A stretch of 16,093 nt of DNA, taken from positions 1 through 16,093 of the forward strand of contig MAXM01000162.1 of the NCBI GenBank assembly GCA_001751015.1, read 5' to 3'. Made by a program: the position numbers and the translations under genes. Below, one piece after another: positions 1 to 7,417 of the stretch. The notes below the pieces were generated by a model, which made no database searches, was not told where the DNA came from, and saw nothing but the letters and a program-made list of their open reading frames with translations. The first letter of the stretch is position 1; each line of letters begins with the position of its first letter. The DNA is from Desulfobacterales bacterium C00003106 (lineage in GTDB: Bacteria; Desulfobacterota; Desulfobacteria; Desulfobacterales; C00003106).

Positions 1-26
1 GGCCTGAAGCTGTGATGCATAGTTGA

Positions 27-718
27 GGAAGTTATTTCATCCCCGTTCCTAAGATTGGGAGAAGATGTGTAGAAAAATACGGTTTTGTGCCTTTATCTAC
101 CAAATAGCCGGGCCCATTCTTCGAGCTTTTCTCCTTTTTTTCTTCCGTAGCATGAGATCTCTTTTTTTATCTTTTCAAATGGTCTGCGTTCGTACAAAGT
201 GGCGGGGTTTTTTGAAAAAAACTTGTCAGCAAAGCATATAATCTGTTCTTCAAGGGAGGTAGGGACCATATCCTTTTTAGGGATAGGAATTCGCTGGCTC
301 ATGATATCTTTGACGGAGAGTCCTACGCCGACATGGGTTTCGCAAACGCGGGCGCAACCCTGCAATCCTTCTTTTTTGAGCAAGTCAGCGCCTAAGTGAC
401 CGTGGCAGACATAGCCCGCCTCACCAAAACAACCGATCCCGGGGGCATTGGTGAACATGATACCGATATCGTGAAGCATCGCGGCCCTCCTGATGAACTC
501 CGTGTCCGGATTGAGATGCTTCACTCGCCGCGCCATTTCAAGGGCCTTTTGCGTCACCAGTCTGCTGTGTTCTATCAACATATAACGGGCCCGTGACCCT
601 TGCTTGTAATACTTGTCAATCAGTTTAAATGGATTCATTAAAGTCTCATTCAAAAGAGGTTGCACTTTTTCGTTTTGCTGATTTCCACATCCGGTCTCAA
701 TAGTTAGAAATAACTTCC
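27..718. repeat. 12-bp inverted repeat flanking the HD gene
   Basis: GGAAGTTATTTC at 27-38 is exactly the reverse complement of GAAATAACTTCC at 707-718. The two arms lie just outside the HD-domain gene on either side. Both are also followed on the plus strand by CCCCGTT-like sequence (41-47 and 717-723). They could be copies of a small dispersed repeat or a chance match; no element ends or target duplication are visible. Confidence 0.35.
93..638 (-). CDS. HD/HDIG-domain metal-dependent phosphohydrolase
   Basis: The 181-residue protein is a small stand-alone HD-domain protein, a superfamily of metal-dependent phosphohydrolases acting on nucleotides and other phosphoesters; the actual substrate cannot be told. 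Numbered from the ATG at 638, the usual metal ligands are visible in order: His24 (IEHS), the His56-Asp57 doublet in MLHDIG, a pair of His near 79-81 (CHGH), His102 (ETHVG) and Asp138 (FADKFF). No sensor, membrane or second catalytic domain is present. An in-frame GTG at 665 would add nine residues, but it has no Shine-Dalgarno sequence; the ATG at 638 has only a weak GAG upstream, so the start is uncertain. The gene is transcribed alone and diverges from the M20 peptidase. The family is clear, the role is not. Confidence 0.85.
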   Translation of the reverse strand: MNPFKLIDKYYKQGSRARYMLIEHSRLVTQKALEMARRVKHLNPDTEFIRRAAMLHDIGIMFTNAPGIGCFGEAGYVCHGHLGADLLKKEGLQGCARVCETHVGVGLSVKDIMSQRIPIPKKDMVPTSLEEQIICFADKFFSKNPATLYERRPFEKIKKEISCYGRKKGEKLEEWARLFGR

Positions 719-842
719 CCGTTTCTTATTCCTTAGCAAATCCGAGGCCAATGCGGACATGATCCATTCTGTTCGAGGCGTCCCGCTGAGGGCTCGTGCA
801 ACAACAACTCAGGGAAAAGGGGAAAATTAAAGATACATTTTC

Positions 843-873
843 CTGCCGGAAATCCATAGCAAAAATCCGGCAG
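843..873. promoter_or_regulatory. Palindrome inside the HD promoter, possible operator
   Basis: CTGCCGGA (843-850) and TCCGGCAG (866-873) form a perfect 8-bp inverted repeat separated by 15 bases. One arm lies in the -35/-10 spacer of the proposed minus-strand promoter and the other just past its -10 box, where a dimeric repressor would block transcription. No U-run follows on either strand, so a terminator is unlikely. Confidence 0.35.
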
Positions 874-881
874 TCTGTCAA
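853..881 (-). promoter_or_regulatory. Probable sigma-70 promoter for the HD gene
   Basis: Read on the minus strand, a perfect TTGACA (876-881) is followed after 17 bases by TATGGA (853-858), preceded by TGC, which makes an extended -10 element. Transcription would start near 846 and leave a leader of roughly 200 bases before the HD gene. The -10 hexamer matches only three of six consensus positions, so the extended -10 and the perfect -35 carry the call. Confidence 0.45.
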
Positions 882-953
882 AAAAACCAACACACAAAAA
901 GATGCGATCTCAAATCCCCGCCCCTCCCCCAAAAGGGGATAAGCGGCGGGACA

Positions 954-980
954 CTGTTTATCTGAAAGACCTGTTTATCT
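954..980 (+). repeat. Two 10-bp direct repeats, 17-bp period
   Basis: CTGTTTATCT occurs at 954-963 and again at 971-980, directly upstream of the peptidase ribosome binding site. The spacing of 17 bases does not match an integral number of helical turns. It may be a regulatory site or a small duplication. Confidence 0.3.
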
Positions 981-1017
981 AAAAAACTGCAGGACAAATG
1001 GGAGGGAATCAAGACCT

Positions 1018-2166
1018 ATGGTGAATCAGGACCGGCTGGCCGGAACATTTCGGGATTTGGTTGAAATCGACAGCGTTTCCAGGAAAGAGGGGAAAATCGC
1101 TGCGGTTATATGCAACATGTTGAAATCAATGGGCGCACACGTGTTCGTGGATGACGCTGGGAAGAAGACCGGAAGTAATACGGGAAACATAGTCGCAGGA
1201 TTCCCGGGAAACATGGATGAGGTTCAGCCTCTCCTGCTGAACGCCCACATCGACACAGTGCAGCCGGGTGAAAATATCAAGGTGCTCTTTTCAGACAACA
1301 CGTTCCGCAGTGACCAAACAACCATCCTTGCGGCAGACGACAAGAGCGCTGTGGCTATCTTGCTGGAAGCGCTCCTTGTCTGCAAAGAACAGAATGTGCG
1401 TCACGGTCCCATAGAACTCGTCTTTACGATCTGTGAAGAAATCGGGCTACTTGGCGCGAAACATCTCGATTATTCGCGGATCACGGCCCGGTACGGATAC
1501 TGCGTGGATGCAACCGATGTGGACGGGATTGTGACGCGCGCGCCCGCGGCAAATCGTCTCCGGTTCGATTTACGTGGAAGAGACGCCCATGCCGGTGCCG
1601 CTCCGGAAAAAGGGATCAACGCCATACAGATGGCCGCCAAGGCAATCGCAGGTTTGACCCTGGGCCGGATAGATGAGGAAACAACGGCCAACATCGGCGT
1701 CATCAGCGGAGGCAAGGCCACGAATATCGTGCCGGACATGGTGAGAGTGGAGGGAGAGGTCAGGAGCCACGACACGGAGAAGCTTGCAAGGGAGACCGCC
1801 AGGATCGTTGAGGCCTTTGAGCATGAAACCGCCACATACAAAGAGACATCCCTTTCTGATGACGGACTCCCGGATGTAGAAGTATCAATACAGCCTGATT
1901 TTCCAACCTTGAACGTGCCGGAGGACCATATCGTCGTGCAACTCGCAAAAAAAGCGGCGCTCAACAAAGGACACAGCCTGGTCTGCAAAAAGAGCGGAGG
2001 AGGAAGCGACGCCAACATCTTCGCCGGCAAGGGTATCCTGACGGGAGTGCTGGGCACGGGCATGCGCGACATGCACACGGTCCGGGAATCGATCCGGCTT
2101 GATGATATGGTTAAAAGCGCTGAACTGGTCCTTGAAATTATCCGGGTGCACGCGCAAGGGGCTTGA
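1018..2166 (+). CDS. M20-family metallopeptidase, PepT-like
   Basis: A 382-residue cytoplasmic dizinc aminopeptidase/hydrolase of the M20 family, closest in form to the shorter 'PepT-like' proteins. Metal-binding positions are in place: His77 and Asp79 (NAHIDT), bridging Asp107 (ILAADDKS), catalytic Glu140 with Glu141 (ICEEIG), Asp164 (CVDATD) and His353 (MRDMHTVRE). The inserted dimerisation domain is recognisable at about 178-290, with His191 (RDAHAG) and the ATNIVPD segment. Length is normal and nothing is missing. GGAGG at 1001-1005 precedes the ATG by 12 bases, slightly long; the next codon is GTG and could also start. It likely releases N-terminal residues from small peptides, but the exact substrate within M20 cannot be read from sequence. 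Its stop lies 7 bases from that of the convergent cooC-like gene. Confidence 0.92.
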   Translation: MVNQDRLAGTFRDLVEIDSVSRKEGKIAAVICNMLKSMGAHVFVDDAGKKTGSNTGNIVAGFPGNMDEVQPLLLNAHIDTVQPGENIKVLFSDNTFRSDQTTILAADDKSAVAILLEALLVCKEQNVRHGPIELVFTICEEIGLLGAKHLDYSRITARYGYCVDATDVDGIVTRAPAANRLRFDLRGRDAHAGAAPEKGINAIQMAAKAIAGLTLGRIDEETTANIGVISGGKATNIVPDMVRVEGEVRSHDTEKLARETARIVEAFEHETATYKETSLSDDGLPDVEVSIQPDFPTLNVPEDHIVVQLAKKAALNKGHSLVCKKSGGGSDANIFAGKGILTGVLGTGMRDMHTVRESIRLDDMVKSAELVLEIIRVHAQGA

Positions 2167-2173
2167 AAGGGTC

Positions 2174-2932
2174 TCAGAGAACATTCAACAGGGCCTTGGA
2201 TATCTCTTCTATTTCGTCCTGGAACGGCCCGCCGATTTCGTATGCCGGTTTGTTCTCCTGCTCGGCCTCTATCACTTGATCGTCGTATGGAAGCCAGCCC
2301 ACAATCCGGAATTCATGCAGGGCGGATTGCAGCAACTCTTTGTCCCTGGGGGTGCGAATCTTGTTTGCCACGACCAGCACCTTGTTCAGATTCAGGTCTC
2401 CGGCGAGTTTCCGGATACGATAGGCTGTTTCTATGCTCCGTTTGCCGGGTTCCACAACAATTATCAGGTAATCAACCGACTGGGCGGTCCCTCTCCCGAG
2501 ATGCTCTATCCCGGCCTCCATGTCGAGGATGACCCATTCTTTCCGGTATACAATCAGATGCTGAACAAGGGCCTTGAGCAAGGCGTTTTCCGGGCAGATG
2601 CACCCGCCTCCCCCTTTCTTTATGCCCCCCAGAACCATCAGCCGAATATTCTCTTTCCTGATCGAAAATCTTTCCGGGATATCGTCAACTCGCGGGTTGA
2701 GCTTGAAAAATCCGGATGGACCGGCCTTTGTCCGTTCGAGAATCAGGTCTTTGAGCTCGGAAACAGCCCGAATGGACGAGGTATCCGCAATACCGAGGCC
2801 TGATGCCAGATTTGCATCAGGGTCTGCATCAATCGCGAGCACTTTGTATCCCTGTCTGCTGTAAAGCAAGGCCAGTGAGGCAACAAGTGTGGTTTTCCCT
2901 ACCCCTCCCTTGCCTGTTATCGCTATCTTCAT
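2174..2932 (-). CDS. cooC: CooC-type ATPase, CO dehydrogenase nickel-insertion factor
   Basis: A 252-residue P-loop ATPase of the MinD/ParA (SIMIBI) class. From the ATG at 2932 the deviant Walker A is GKGGVGKTT at 7-15 (Lys8 and Lys13), followed by the IDADPDAN switch region (35-42) and a Walker B segment VILDMEAG around 134-141. The CxC pair Cys111/Cys113 (GGCICPEN) is the dimer-interface metal site of CooC proteins, which load nickel into carbon monoxide dehydrogenase using ATP. That motif separates it from MinD, ParA and NifH. The start overlaps the stop of the upstream TPR gene in a TGATG, and GGAGGAG lies just before it; an in-frame TTG at 2935 is the alternative. No CO dehydrogenase or acetyl-CoA synthase gene is in the window, so the client enzyme must be elsewhere. 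Confidence 0.88.
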   Translation of the reverse strand: MKIAITGKGGVGKTTLVASLALLYSRQGYKVLAIDADPDANLASGLGIADTSSIRAVSELKDLILERTKAGPSGFFKLNPRVDDIPERFSIRKENIRLMVLGGIKKGGGGCICPENALLKALVQHLIVYRKEWVILDMEAGIEHLGRGTAQSVDYLIIVVEPGKRSIETAYRIRKLAGDLNLNKVLVVANKIRTPRDKELLQSALHEFRIVGWLPYDDQVIEAEQENKPAYEIGGPFQDEIEEISKALLNVL

Positions 2933-3618
2933 CAATACACACTCTCCTCCGCCGCCTGAAAATGGATAGAGTCCGGATAGTCCTTTACGATTATTTCGTA
3001 TTGGGACAGGGCGTCAGGCGCATCTCCCATGGCCTCGTATGCTCTTGCCAGGCTGAAATGAGCAAGGTCTTTCAGCATCTTGTTTTCTGAATCAAGTATC
3101 TTTGTGAAATACCCGGAAGCCGTCTTGTAGTCCTTCTTTTCTTCATAGCAGTATCCGATACTGTTCAAGACAAAAGCCTTCATGAGCGGCTCACTCTCAA
3201 CGGCCTTTAAGGCTTGCAAATAATGGGCAATCGCTTGGTCATAATTCCCGTTCCCGTATTCATAATCTCCATAGGCGATACAGGTAAGCTTGGCTGCCTC
3301 AGTATCCGGATATCTTGTAAGGACCTCATCGAAAGCATCAATCCCTGTCCGATTCGTCGAGGGGGTGTCCTTTTTGAGTTCCAATTCACGACGGATTTCC
3401 ATCCCCTTCTCATAGAGGACGTAAGCCCTGTCCTGAGAGACGGCCGAATAATATCGAATGCCGAAAATCCCGGCTATGATAATGATCACACCCGCCAGGG
3501 TTCCATATATCCAGTTCTTGTGTTGGTCTGCAAATTCCTTCCATCGAAGCAGTATGGAGCCGGGTTTATCAGATACCGCAGACAGTGGTTTGCTAATAGT
3601 GCGCTTCTTTTTTGCCAT
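2932..3618 (-). CDS. Membrane-anchored tetratricopeptide-repeat protein
   Basis: A 228-residue protein with a basic N-terminus (MAKKKRT), one transmembrane helix at about 36-57 (WIYGTLAGVIIIIAGIFGI) and a helical C-terminal region. TPR-like units are visible at roughly 93-125, 117-140, 148-178 and 185-218, with the spaced Gly/Ala/Tyr/Pro pattern (for example YGNGNYDQAIAHYLQAL). The topology, a short cytoplasmic tail with TPRs outside, resembles YfgM-type proteins that work with the secretion and envelope-folding machinery, but I cannot assign that role. The ATG at 3618 is chosen because AAGGGG ends five bases before it; an ATG at 3651 lacks such a site. The stop TGA overlaps the cooC start by one base, so the two are translated together. 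Confidence 0.85.
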   Translation of the reverse strand: MAKKKRTISKPLSAVSDKPGSILLRWKEFADQHKNWIYGTLAGVIIIIAGIFGIRYYSAVSQDRAYVLYEKGMEIRRELELKKDTPSTNRTGIDAFDEVLTRYPDTEAAKLTCIAYGDYEYGNGNYDQAIAHYLQALKAVESEPLMKAFVLNSIGYCYEEKKDYKTASGYFTKILDSENKMLKDLAHFSLARAYEAMGDAPDALSQYEIIVKDYPDSIHFQAAEESVY

Positions 3619-3671
3619 AATGTCCCCTTGTCCTTGGAAAGTTATGAGCAAGTTTTAAAAAAATGACGGTC

Positions 3672-3695
3672 TTCAGGGGTCACCTGAACCCTGAA
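3672..3695. promoter_or_regulatory. Hairpin in the TPR-cooC leader
   Basis: TTCAGGG (3672-3678) and CCCTGAA (3689-3695) form a perfect 7-bp stem with a 10-base loop. It lies between the proposed minus-strand promoter and the TPR start, and could be an operator or an RNA structure in the leader. Confidence 0.28.
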
Positions 3696-3714
3696 CAGAG
3701 TTTCTTTTAAAAAA

Positions 3715-3744
3715 ACCATAACACAATTAGCCGCATCGTGCCAA
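3715..3744 (-). promoter_or_regulatory. Probable promoter for the TPR-cooC operon
   Basis: On the minus strand TTGGCA (3739-3744) and TATGGT (3715-3720) are separated by 18 bases, and TGT precedes the -10 to give an extended -10. The leader would be about 90 bases long. The -10 shares the unusual TATGG core with the proposed HD-gene promoter. Confidence 0.42.
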
Positions 3745-3790
3745 TTCTAAAATACGGACTCAAAATCGAACCTTCCCAACAACTCTTGTT

Positions 3791-6268
3791 GTGTGTTATC
3801 AATCAGCCATGTCTGTTTCAAAGCAATACGTTGAAGTGGCGGTCTGTGTTCCCCTGGAAAAGACCTTTCATTATGAGGTGCCGCCCGCCTTTTGTGATCT
3901 GATCGAAAAAGGGCACAGGATTTGGGTTCCTTTTGGTAATCAGCAGGTTACAGGATATGTCCTCGACTTTTTGCCTCCCCCTTCCCATATCTCCCCAAAA
4001 AAGATTCTGCATATCCTGGATGTCCTGGATGATATACCCGTGTTTCCGGAAAACATGATACCATTTTTCAGGTGGATCGCCCGGTACTATTTCCACCCGA
4101 TCGGCGAGGTAGTCAGGGGAGGACTCCCCAACGGGATCAACGCCGCAACCGTTCAGACTATCTCTTTAACCGAAAAGGGCGACGATCTTCAAAAAAAGAG
4201 GGGGGGCAACCATGTCGAATCAAGGATTCTTGACACCCTGAAAAAAAACGGAACACTTACATTAAGAAAGCTGGACAGGTGTATGGGCTGCTTTGTGACA
4301 CGTTCCGTGATCTATAGAATGGCCAGGTCGGGATCACTTTCCATTACGCGAAACATAAAACCCGGCAGCGTGACTCCGAAATGGGAATGGTATCTATCGG
4401 CGAAAAAAGGCGCGGATACGCCGACCCGTCTGTCGGATGCGCGCCTCAGATTGCTGAACGTAATAAAGACAAGTCAGGAGACCTCCATTAAGGCGCTCAA
4501 GAAGATCATTCCTAGTGCAAGCCGTCTTGCCAGGCTGATGGCGGAAGACGGCCTCGTTGAGATGGTCAGGCGGCCTGTATACCGCGACCCTTTTGGAGAA
4601 CCCATTGAAGCGGATATCTCTGCTCCGCAACTTACGGCGGAACAAGAGAAGGCCGTTCTGGAAATAAGGCGGGGAATAGAAAGGGAAAAATTCGAGACCT
4701 ATCTCCTTCACGGTGTTACCGCAAGCGGAAAGACAGAGGTGTACATGCGCGCCACAGCAGATGCCCTGGAAAGGGGGAAGGAGGCATTGGTGCTGGTTCC
4801 GGAGATTGCCCTTATTTCCCAGACCGAGCGATGTTTCCGGGCGCGATTCGGAAATTGTGTGGCTGTCCTGCACAGCGGATTGACCGGGGGGCAGCGTTAC
4901 GACCAGTGGATGCGGATACGCAGGAAAGATGTCAGGGTCGTTATTGGTGCGCGTTCTGCGGTTTTTGCGCCCTTTGACAACATAGGTGTCGTGATTGTGG
5001 ATGAAGAAGACGACGATTCATACAAACAGGAATCCGGTTTGAGATATAATGGGCGTGATTTGGCGATCGTACGGGCCAAATACGCCGGCGCGGTGGCCCT
5101 GCTCGGATCAGCTACACCATCTCTGTCAACCTATCACAACTGTCTTGGCGAAAAATTCCAAAGGCTTGTTCTCCCAAACCGGGTTCGCAAGCAGGTCCTC
5201 CCTGCTGTTACCATAGTCGATCTCAAAAAAAAGGAAGACCGCTCCCGGGATGTCTGGTTCTTCAGTGATGAACTCAAAGAGGCCATGAAAACGACTCTCG
5301 ATCGAGGTGAGCAGGCCCTGCTCTTTTTAAACCGGCGCGGTTATGCCTCGTTTCCCATGTGTGCGCGGTGCGGAAGCGCATTCCGATGCAAAAACTGCGA
5401 TGTTACTCTGACTTACCACCAGAAGGCAAATGCCTATCGCTGTCACTATTGCGGGTTTTCACGATCTGCGACATCTGCGTGTGAAGTCTGCGGATCGGAC
5501 AAGATCATACTCCTTGGACTCGGTACGGAAAAGGTGGAAAATGCCCTGAAAAAGCTCTTTCCCAAGGCCCGTGTGGACCGTATGGATCGGGACACCACAT
5601 CAAGAAAAGGATCGCTGTTAAAGCACCTGAAAGAGATCCGGAAAGGAAGCGTGGACATTGTGGTTGGGACTCAGATGGTAGCCAAGGGACACCACTTTCC
5701 CGGAATCACTCTCGTGGGAATTGTGTGCGCTGATACGTCTCTGAATTTTCCTGACTTCAGGGCGGCCGAACGTGCGTTTCAGCATCTTTCGCAGGTGACG
5801 GGCCGGGCCGGGCGTGGAGATCAGCCGGGAAGGGTGATACTGCAGACATACAACCCGGAACATTTCTGCATACTCACAGCAAGCGACCAGGACTACGATG
5901 GATTTTACGAAAAAGAGATCCCTTTCAGAAAAGATCTCGGATATCCTCCTTTTACCCGCCTGATCCAACTGATTTTCCTGGCAGACGAACAGAAAAAGAG
6001 CTTTGCGGGCGCAAGCCTTGTGGGAAATGCGGCAAGGAAGCTGAGGGGAATCGATGGCACGTTGAGAAAAGAAATCACGGTCCTCGGACCTGTTTACGCC
6101 CCTCTTTCCAGGCTAAAGAGAAAATACCGCTGCCAGCTTCTCCTCAAAGGCTCAACATCAGGATCACTCCATGCCATGGTGGAAAAATTGCTGAAAGAGA
6201 CCCAAAAGGATCTGCGGAAAGCAGGGGTCAAGATGATCGTAGACGTAGATCCGGTTTCTATGCTGTAA
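3791..6268 (+). CDS. priA: Primosomal protein N', replication-restart helicase PriA
   Basis: An 825-residue superfamily 2 helicase that recognises stalled forks and reloads the replisome. The N-terminal 3'-DNA-binding and winged-helix domains occupy about 10-260. The helicase core shows Walker A GVTASGKTE (308-316), Walker B at 404-407, motif III GSATPS (439-444) and the arginine-finger motif QVTGRAGRG (668-676). Eight cysteines of the two zinc sites are present: 524, 527, 533, 536, 551, 554, 564 and 567. Walker B reads DEED where the family normally has DEEH; everything else looks intact. GTG at 3791 and ATG at 3809 (residue 7) are both possible starts, and neither has a clear Shine-Dalgarno. 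TAAAAT at 3748-3753 could be a -10 box but has no good -35. It diverges from the TPR gene and is probably transcribed alone. Confidence 0.96.
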   Translation: MCYQSAMSVSKQYVEVAVCVPLEKTFHYEVPPAFCDLIEKGHRIWVPFGNQQVTGYVLDFLPPPSHISPKKILHILDVLDDIPVFPENMIPFFRWIARYYFHPIGEVVRGGLPNGINAATVQTISLTEKGDDLQKKRGGNHVESRILDTLKKNGTLTLRKLDRCMGCFVTRSVIYRMARSGSLSITRNIKPGSVTPKWEWYLSAKKGADTPTRLSDARLRLLNVIKTSQETSIKALKKIIPSASRLARLMAEDGLVEMVRRPVYRDPFGEPIEADISAPQLTAEQEKAVLEIRRGIEREKFETYLLHGVTASGKTEVYMRATADALERGKEALVLVPEIALISQTERCFRARFGNCVAVLHSGLTGGQRYDQWMRIRRKDVRVVIGARSAVFAPFDNIGVVIVDEEDDDSYKQESGLRYNGRDLAIVRAKYAGAVALLGSATPSLSTYHNCLGEKFQRLVLPNRVRKQVLPAVTIVDLKKKEDRSRDVWFFSDELKEAMKTTLDRGEQALLFLNRRGYASFPMCARCGSAFRCKNCDVTLTYHQKANAYRCHYCGFSRSATSACEVCGSDKIILLGLGTEKVENALKKLFPKARVDRMDRDTTSRKGSLLKHLKEIRKGSVDIVVGTQMVAKGHHFPGITLVGIVCADTSLNFPDFRAAERAFQHLSQVTGRAGRGDQPGRVILQTYNPEHFCILTASDQDYDGFYEKEIPFRKDLGYPPFTRLIQLIFLADEQKKSFAGASLVGNAARKLRGIDGTLRKEITVLGPVYAPLSRLKRKYRCQLLLKGSTSGSLHAMVEKLLKETQKDLRKAGVKMIVDVDPVSML

Positions 6269-6280
6269 GCCAATACGGGA

Positions 6281-6306
6281 CCCGACAAGCTCACACCCTT
6301 GCCGGG
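6281..6306 (+). terminator. GC-rich hairpin after priA
   Basis: CCCGACAAG (6281-6289) and CTTGCCGGG (6298-6306) pair over nine positions with one A-C mismatch and an 8-base loop, beginning 13 bases after the priA stop. There is no U-run behind it, so it may be an RNA 3'-end stabiliser rather than an intrinsic terminator. Confidence 0.35.
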
Positions 6307-6339
6307 CGTACACATCCCCGTTCAAGCTGATGGATGCTA

Positions 6340-6368
6340 TTGATTATTTCAATTCTTGTAATTCTAAC
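6340..6368 (+). promoter_or_regulatory. Possible promoter of the ABC importer operon
   Basis: TTGATT (6340-6345) and TCTAAC (6363-6368) are separated by 17 bases, each matching the sigma-70 consensus at four of six positions. The leader would be about 65 bases. This is the best candidate in the gap but is weak. Confidence 0.27.
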
Positions 6369-6406
6369 CAACGCTCTTGGTGGGCTACCAACATAAGTCG
6401 GTAGCC
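6367..6406 (+). promoter_or_regulatory. Two hairpins upstream of the ABC importer
   Basis: ACCAA/TTGGT (6367-6371, 6377-6381) forms a 5-bp stem with a 5-base loop. GGCTACC/GGTAGCC (6383-6389, 6400-6406) forms a perfect 7-bp stem with a 10-base loop, and the pair ends 33 bases before the ATPase start codon. They fall at or just after the proposed promoter and may be operator or leader structures controlling osmotic induction; that role is inference. Confidence 0.33.
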
Positions 6407-6439
6407 TCCGTTTGAGAAGCAGGAAATAGGTGCAGCGCA

Positions 6440-7417
6440 ATGTTGATAGAAGTATCAAATCTAACGAAAAACTTTAATAGTCAGCCGGCAGTTGATGACA
6501 TCTCCTTTGGTGTAGAAGCGGGTGAAATCCTTGTATTACTTGGCACAAGTGGTTGTGGAAAAACAACAATTTTGAAGATGATTAACCGACTGATAGAACC
6601 GACGTTTGGAGAGATCAGGATTAAAGGGAAAAATGTTCAAACGCAAAAATCTGAAGAATTAAGAAAGCGAATCGGTTATGTGATTCAAAACATCGGGCTT
6701 TTTCCACATTATACGGTGGAAGAGAATATAGGGATTGTTCCAAACCTTTTGAATTGGGATAAACAACGCATTACGAGGCGAACTTTAGAACTTATGGAAA
6801 TGGTTGGTTTGCCGCCTGATGATTTCCGAAAACGCTATCCGGAAAAACTCAGTGGTGGACAGCAACAACGAGTAGGGCTTGCCAGGGCCCTTGCGGCTGA
6901 TCCACCGATTGTGCTTTTAGATGAACCTTTTGGGGCTTTAGATCCAATCACACGGAGGCAAATTCAAAAGGAATTCAAAAAGTTGGAAATGTTGCTGAAT
7001 AAGACCATGATTCTGGTGACTCATGATGTTTTTGAAGCCTTTGAGCTTGGGGTTAGAGTTTGCCTGATGGATCAGGGAAAAATCCAGCAGATCGATTCAG
7101 CGAAAAATATGATTTTCACGCCCAAAAACGAATTTGTCAAGGATTTCTTCCAGGTGAATCGTTTCCAACTTGAATTAAAAGTGCTAACCTTAAAAGATAT
7201 ACTTTCTGAAATTGAACCGAAAGAATCCTCTTGTGATAATATTGAAACATTTGAAGAAACCACAAATTTACTGGATGTTCTGGAGACTATCGAACAGCGT
7301 TCTTTAACGCAATCATTTTTTAGAATAAAAGATACTCGAAATGGCCAGGTTGTAGAAACAACTTCTGAAGCAGTGATAGCAGCATTCTACAAGACAAAAA
7401 CTAAGTTATCGAAATGA
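6440..7417 (+). CDS. opuCA: Osmoprotectant (quaternary amine) ABC importer ATPase, OpuCA/ProV-like
   Basis: The 325-residue ATP-binding subunit drives uptake of compatible solutes such as glycine betaine or choline derivatives. Walker A is GTSGCGKTT (35-43), Q-loop Gln83 (VIQNIGLFPH, typical of this subfamily), signature LSGGQQQR (137-144), Walker B IVLLDEP (157-163) and switch His195. The region after about 240 is where OpuCA and ProV carry CBS domains that sense ionic strength; here it is short and only a remnant of one such unit is suggested around 245-318. TAGGTG about eight bases upstream is a weak ribosome binding site. The stop overlaps the permease start as ATGA. Codons are strongly AT-rich compared with the flanking genes, pointing to acquisition. 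Substrate is inferred from the partner gene. Confidence 0.9.
   Translation: MLIEVSNLTKNFNSQPAVDDISFGVEAGEILVLLGTSGCGKTTILKMINRLIEPTFGEIRIKGKNVQTQKSEELRKRIGYVIQNIGLFPHYTVEENIGIVPNLLNWDKQRITRRTLELMEMVGLPPDDFRKRYPEKLSGGQQQRVGLARALAADPPIVLLDEPFGALDPITRRQIQKEFKKLEMLLNKTMILVTHDVFEAFELGVRVCLMDQGKIQQIDSAKNMIFTPKNEFVKDFFQVNRFQLELKVLTLKDILSEIEPKESSCDNIETFEETTNLLDVLETIEQRSLTQSFFRIKDTRNGQVVETTSEAVIAAFYKTKTKLSK

Larger units (their letters stand above)
666..1017. other. Intergenic region between divergent HD gene and M20 peptidase
   Basis: About 350 bases contain no credible gene. A 68-codon minus-strand frame at 726-932 has no family resemblance and no ribosome binding site. The region holds a probable minus-strand promoter with an overlapping palindrome (843-881), a weak CTGAG/CTCAG hairpin near 785-811, and a pair of 10-bp direct repeats just upstream of the peptidase gene. 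The ribosome binding site of the peptidase (GGAGG, 1001-1005) ends the region. Confidence 0.6.

Noticed and set aside
1..92. Possible start of a minus-strand gene (ATGCATCACAGC) at the left edge
   Set aside because: Only a few codons are in the window and there is no ribosome binding site, so nothing can be supported.
726..932. A 68-codon minus-strand frame in the HD/peptidase gap
   Set aside because: No ribosome binding site or homology pattern, and it crosses the proposed HD-gene promoter.
1470..2078. A 202-codon minus-strand open frame with Ser/Pro-rich translation
   Set aside because: It is antisense to the M20 peptidase; the composition is typical of shadow translations.
2099..2803. 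A 234-codon plus-strand open frame opposite the CooC-like gene
   Set aside because: It lies opposite a clearly recognisable ATPase, overlaps the end of the peptidase gene, has no ribosome binding site and resembles no family.
3619..3651. Longer start of the TPR protein at 3651
   Set aside because: The ATG at 3618 has AAGGGG at correct spacing and gives the basic N-terminus expected before a membrane helix.
3739..3755. Sigma-54 type promoter suggested by TTGGCAC on the minus strand
   Set aside because: The second element (TTGCA-like) is absent at the required spacing; a sigma-70 extended -10 fits better.
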